From Semisulcospira habei (Eukaryota > Mollusca > Gastropoda > Semisulcospiridae): DNA of 64,000 bases. The notes below the pieces were generated by a model. That model saw nothing but the letters and a program-made list of their open reading frames with translations, searched no databases and was not told the DNA's origin. The DNA lies in the NCBI GenBank assembly GCA_036245525.1, contig BTPG01000004.1, positions 234,374,637-234,438,636 on the forward strand, given 5' to 3'. A program made the translations under genes and the position numbers. Below, piece after piece: positions 61,029 to 64,000 of the stretch (its first letter is position 1; the number at the start of each line of letters is the position of its first letter).

Positions 61029-61346
61029 AGTTGCAACTAGATGCCCACTAAATTTCTTGACTGACTGCAACATTAACTGAGCGCATTCCGTCTATAACAA
61101 CTGAAAATAAAGTAAACCTGAAAAAATAATGTATGTGCGCTCCAATCAAATTAACAATTAACCACATACAGAGGAACTAAATCTTTCAGGCACCAGGGTA
61201 TGGGAATCAAGTTCCCAGAACTCCACAGAGTACCAGTGGAAGGATACGTAATTATACACCAAACATCTTTTTATTCTTAATATGCTTGACATTACTTGTA
61301 TCTTTAACTTTTCACAAATAAGAGACTAAACTTGTATTATATTTTT
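61029..61346. other. AT-rich spacer
   Basis: Nothing recognised. Confidence 0.5.
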
Positions 61347-62022
61347 AAAGAAGTACCCAACGGAGAAAGAAACACGCTTAGAAAAAACGGTACAACACAA
61401 TTTATTAATATTTCGGGTAAATACCCTTTGTCAAAATAGACAAACAAACAGAGACATTAGCCGCTACTTATCTTCATATGCAGAAGGAATGTGGCAACAG
61501 CTGTAATTCATTCCGGTACACTGACGGTGTATATTTTTGATTATTTCCCTTTGTCATATGATTCAGTTTTTATTCACCATTTAGAGAGCGATCCAGTCTA
61601 AAAATATAATACAAATAAGCAATCCAGACCAAAAAGGTGACTGCCAAGCGTGTGAAATGCAAAGAATGGAAATAATCAAAGAATTTTTCGGTCAAAACGT
61701 ATATCCATCCATGGATATCAGAAAAAATAAATCTATAAACTTGAGTTGCCACATTCCTTCTGCATATGAAGATAAGTAGCGGCTAATGTCTCTGTATGTT
61801 TGTCTATTTTGACAAAGGGTATTTACCCGAAATATTAATAAATTGTGTTGTACCGTTTTTTCTAAGCGTGTTTCTTTCTCCGTTGGGTACTTCTTTGCAT
61901 TTCACACGCTTGGCAGTCACCTTTTTGGTCTGGATTGCTTATTTGTATTATATTTTTAGACTGGATCGCTCTCTAAATGGTGAATAAAAACTGAATCATA
62001 TGACAAAGGGAAATAATCAAAA
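61347..62022. repeat. two permuted inverted-repeat pairs (fold-back element)
   Basis: 61347-61498 is the inverse of 61745-61896, and 61534-61666 is the inverse of 61891-62022. The order of the two blocks is the same on both sides rather than mirrored, so one side is circularly permuted relative to a simple palindrome. Both copies include CGTTGGGTACTT and TTTTTGGTCTGGATTGC or their complements. 61677-61740 is repeated at 63000-63063 (GGTCAAAACGTATATCCATC). Confidence 0.85.
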
Positions 62023-62151
62023 ATTGAATCACCCAAACACTTTCAGCGGTTGCTTCCCTTATTCTGCACCTTCTAGTTAACTAAACCTTTACAAGTTTGG
62101 TAACAAGAAACTGTTACAAACAGTGGCGGTTACACATTCCCCTTCTGTCAC

Positions 62152-62964
62152 CCCCCACCCGGGTCTGCCCTGGGGGACTTGGGTGGGGTTAGGTATTTTT
62201 TTGTTCCCAGGGTCACCCTGGTCAGCCCCACAGGGTGGGTTTTTCTCTCTATTCTGGGGCATGTATTTCTGTCTACCCTTTGTCCATTCACCTGTATTTG
62301 TCTTTTTAAAACTCTCCCTACTGTCTGCACTGCCTGTAGCTCTTGATATTGGATGTGTGTTGCTAAATGGTCTTAGCTTTATTTAGGCCCCATGTGTTAG
62401 GTTTATTCGCTGGGCGGGGCACGTCTCCAGGATGGAGGATCATCGCCTACCCAAGATCACTCTGTTCGGCGAGCTCGCCACTGGACACCGAGACAGAGGG
62501 GCACCAAAGAAGAGATACAAAGACGGTCTCAAGAAGTCACTTAGTGCCTGCCAAATCGACCACCGCCAGTGGTCTTCGCTTGCTGCGGACCGTGACACCT
62601 GGCGCTCCACCATTCACAAGGCAGCCGTCTCCTTTGAGGACTCTCGCAGAGCTAACCTTAAGGACAAGCGGCTCAGAAGAAAAAACAGAGCTGTCGTAAC
62701 TCAGAACCCTGAACAGACCTTCCCCTGCAGCCACTGCGGTCGTACCTGCCTGTCCCGGATTGGCCTCCGCAGCCACGAAAATGCCTGCAGACGACGTGGG
62801 CAAGCCCTATAGAATCTTCGTTCGCGAAGTCAAGCCAAGATTAGACCGGCTGGCAACATACATTCAATGTTCTGTTTATTTTTTTTCACAAGCAGTGCAG
62901 GCACGTCCTGAGAAAGCCTTGTTGCTGTCGGGACGTTAAGCAATGTACAATCAATCAATCAATC
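62152..62964 (+). mobile_element. SINE-like element copy 3, split by an RT fragment
   Basis: 5' part 62152-62407 and 3' part 62844-62964 match the copies at 9183 and 11892, ending in (AATC)n. The whole is flanked by a perfect 12-bp target-site duplication, CCCTTCTGTCAC (62140-62151 and 62967-62978). Compared with copy 1, about ten bases are missing at the internal break. Confidence 0.85.
62408..62840 (+). pseudogene. 3' fragment of the 55452-type retrotransposon inside a SINE
   Basis: Starts within RWAGHVSRMEDHRLPKITLF and stays in frame to TAG at 62810-62812, with FPCSHCGRTCLSRIGLRSHE near the end. It has the same 3' stem-loop (62816-62829) and ends GTCAAGCCAAGA. Identity to 57138-57573 is high but not complete. 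It has no target-site duplication; it seems to have replaced about ten bases of the SINE. Confidence 0.9.
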
Positions 62965-62978
62965 AACCCTTCTGTCAC

Positions 62979-63396
62979 AGAAAAATTCTGCAAAACAATG
63001 AAAGAATATTTCGGTCAAAACGTATATCCATCCATGCATATCAGAAAAAATAAATCTATAAACCAATTAAATCCATCTGCAACAATGCACAGCACGACTG
63101 CACACTTGTTACAATCAACCAAATAATCATAACCATAGCCATATAAATGTTTTACTCTTTCCTGTTTACCCATGGCAACAAACATAAATAAATTAAGAAA
63201 ACATGTTTTCTAAACAAACAATTGAAAAATGAAACCGAATTTAATTGTATATCAATATTCTGCCGAAAACAAAAATTTAACACATGTCGGACAATTTTCA
63301 TAAGCTTCAGCTTACTTAAATAAAATAAAAAAAATTGCTTGTCCATAAAAATAATAACTAAACAGAAAATACTATGGGCACGAGATACAGGACCAT
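62979..63396. other. AT-rich flank downstream of the minus-strand ORF
   Basis: Contains the second copy of the 61677-61740 block. Otherwise nothing recognised. Confidence 0.5.
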
Positions 63397-64000
63397 TTAG
63401 TGTTTCGTGCCACTGACAAGAGCTATGCCGTTACAGTGAAACAATATTTTGTCCAGTTGGACAGCCTGAATGTCAGTCACCGACTGATTAATCAAGGATT
63501 TTAGACTTGAGATGACCGACTCCATCAACGTTTTATTTGTAGATGTTTCAGTATTACTCTGATGAGTCAGATTTAGTCTCTGCACCGGTTTTGGTCTTCT
63601 GAGAGAACGCCTCGGGGACGGTATTGGACAGATTTGGTGTGAATCCTCAGGTTGACTTGGACTGGAGTTATCAGTCTCCTCCTCAGATTCTTCAATCTCA
63701 TCTTCCCTAAGTGTCTCTTCTGGCGCATAAGTGCCTCTAAAATCTTCTTCCGCCTCAGAATCAGCCTCTGAGCCGTTTGGTTCTACCGAATCGTCCCCCC
63801 GACTCTCACCTTTCTCTCCATCATGGTCATCCTCGGACTGAGGATCATGAGGGTCCTCTACTCGATTTCTTGCATCTTGCTCCTCTGGCCCTGCCGGAAA
63901 CATCTCTTCCCTTGGCACGAACTCCGGGGCCGTAGGTCGCAGTCTGCCATCAGGCTTGACTTCTACTGTTACATCCACTGCTGGTTCCTCTGCCTCCTCT
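63397..64000 (-). CDS. acidic ORF, possible LTR-retrotransposon polyprotein C-terminus (partial)
   Basis: The frame is open on the minus strand from the window edge (beginning EEAEEPAVDVTVE) to a stop at 63397. It is very acidic (EADSEAEEDF, EIEESEEETD) with a basic patch, PSPRRSLRRPKPVQRLNL, then a tail ending ALVSGTKH. An RRS-R-R-x-P patch after an acidic linker is common at the end of Ty3/gypsy-type polyproteins downstream of integrase, so this is a reasonable guess. No enzyme motif is inside the window. It could also be a disordered host protein. Confidence 0.4.
   Translation of the reverse strand, partial: EEAEEPAVDVTVEVKPDGRLRPTAPEFVPREEMFPAGPEEQDARNRVEDPHDPQSEDDHDGEKGESRGDDSVEPNGSEADSEAEEDFRGTYAPEETLREDEIEESEEETDNSSPSQPEDSHQICPIPSPRRSLRRPKPVQRLNLTHQSNTETSTNKTLMESVISSLKSLINQSVTDIQAVQLDKILFHCNGIALVSGTKH

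Overview
The window is nuclear DNA of a eukaryote, very probably a lophotrochozoan invertebrate and most likely a gastropod mollusc. Evidence is intron-containing genes with GT/AG junctions, AATAAA signals, several non-LTR retrotransposons, a mariner remnant, SINE-like elements ending in (AATC)n, and a high minisatellite load. The species assignment is inference. There is no bacterial gene organisation and no CRISPR array.

Region by region: 1-2501 is a 76-bp satellite ending in a 500-N gap (2502-3001). 4371-7437 holds the last four exons of a P-loop NTPase / SF1-helicase-like gene whose Walker A motif is split by an intron. 8284-11143 is a 56-bp minisatellite, a SINE and a dispersed repeat. 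11143-14886 is a broken mariner that took up a second SINE and a 2.4-kb fold-back block. 15019-20628 is a run of minisatellites (54/63, 21 and 11 bp), one interrupted by a reverse-transcriptase fragment. 21796-22527 is (GA)n. 25328-26852 is a 56/57-bp array. 28389-29826 holds hairpin MITEs and 19- and 75-bp arrays. 29869-31000 (minus) is an arylamine N-acetyltransferase-like gene broken near its 3' end. 31600-35165 is dense in MITEs and LINE fragments. 35468-36349 is a 44-bp array that leads into the main object of the window, a 14.49-kb array of exactly 284 copies of a 51-bp unit (36381-50870). 51336-52495 is a small SWIM-type zinc-finger gene. 53792-54639 (minus) is a frameshifted THAP-domain gene. 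55452-57574 is a 5'-truncated non-LTR retrotransposon flanked by identical 104-bp repeats. The rest holds an RNase H LINE fragment, a 93-bp array, permuted inverted repeats, a SINE containing an RT fragment, and the end of an acidic ORF running off the right edge.

The genes do not form a pathway. The unifying theme is repeat birth. TTAA-flanked hairpin MITEs, some sharing one palindromic core with different ends, recur throughout, and several tandem arrays sit at the hairpin apex or next to an arm. All boundaries, periods and reading frames were worked out by eye. No homology search, folding program or read data were available.
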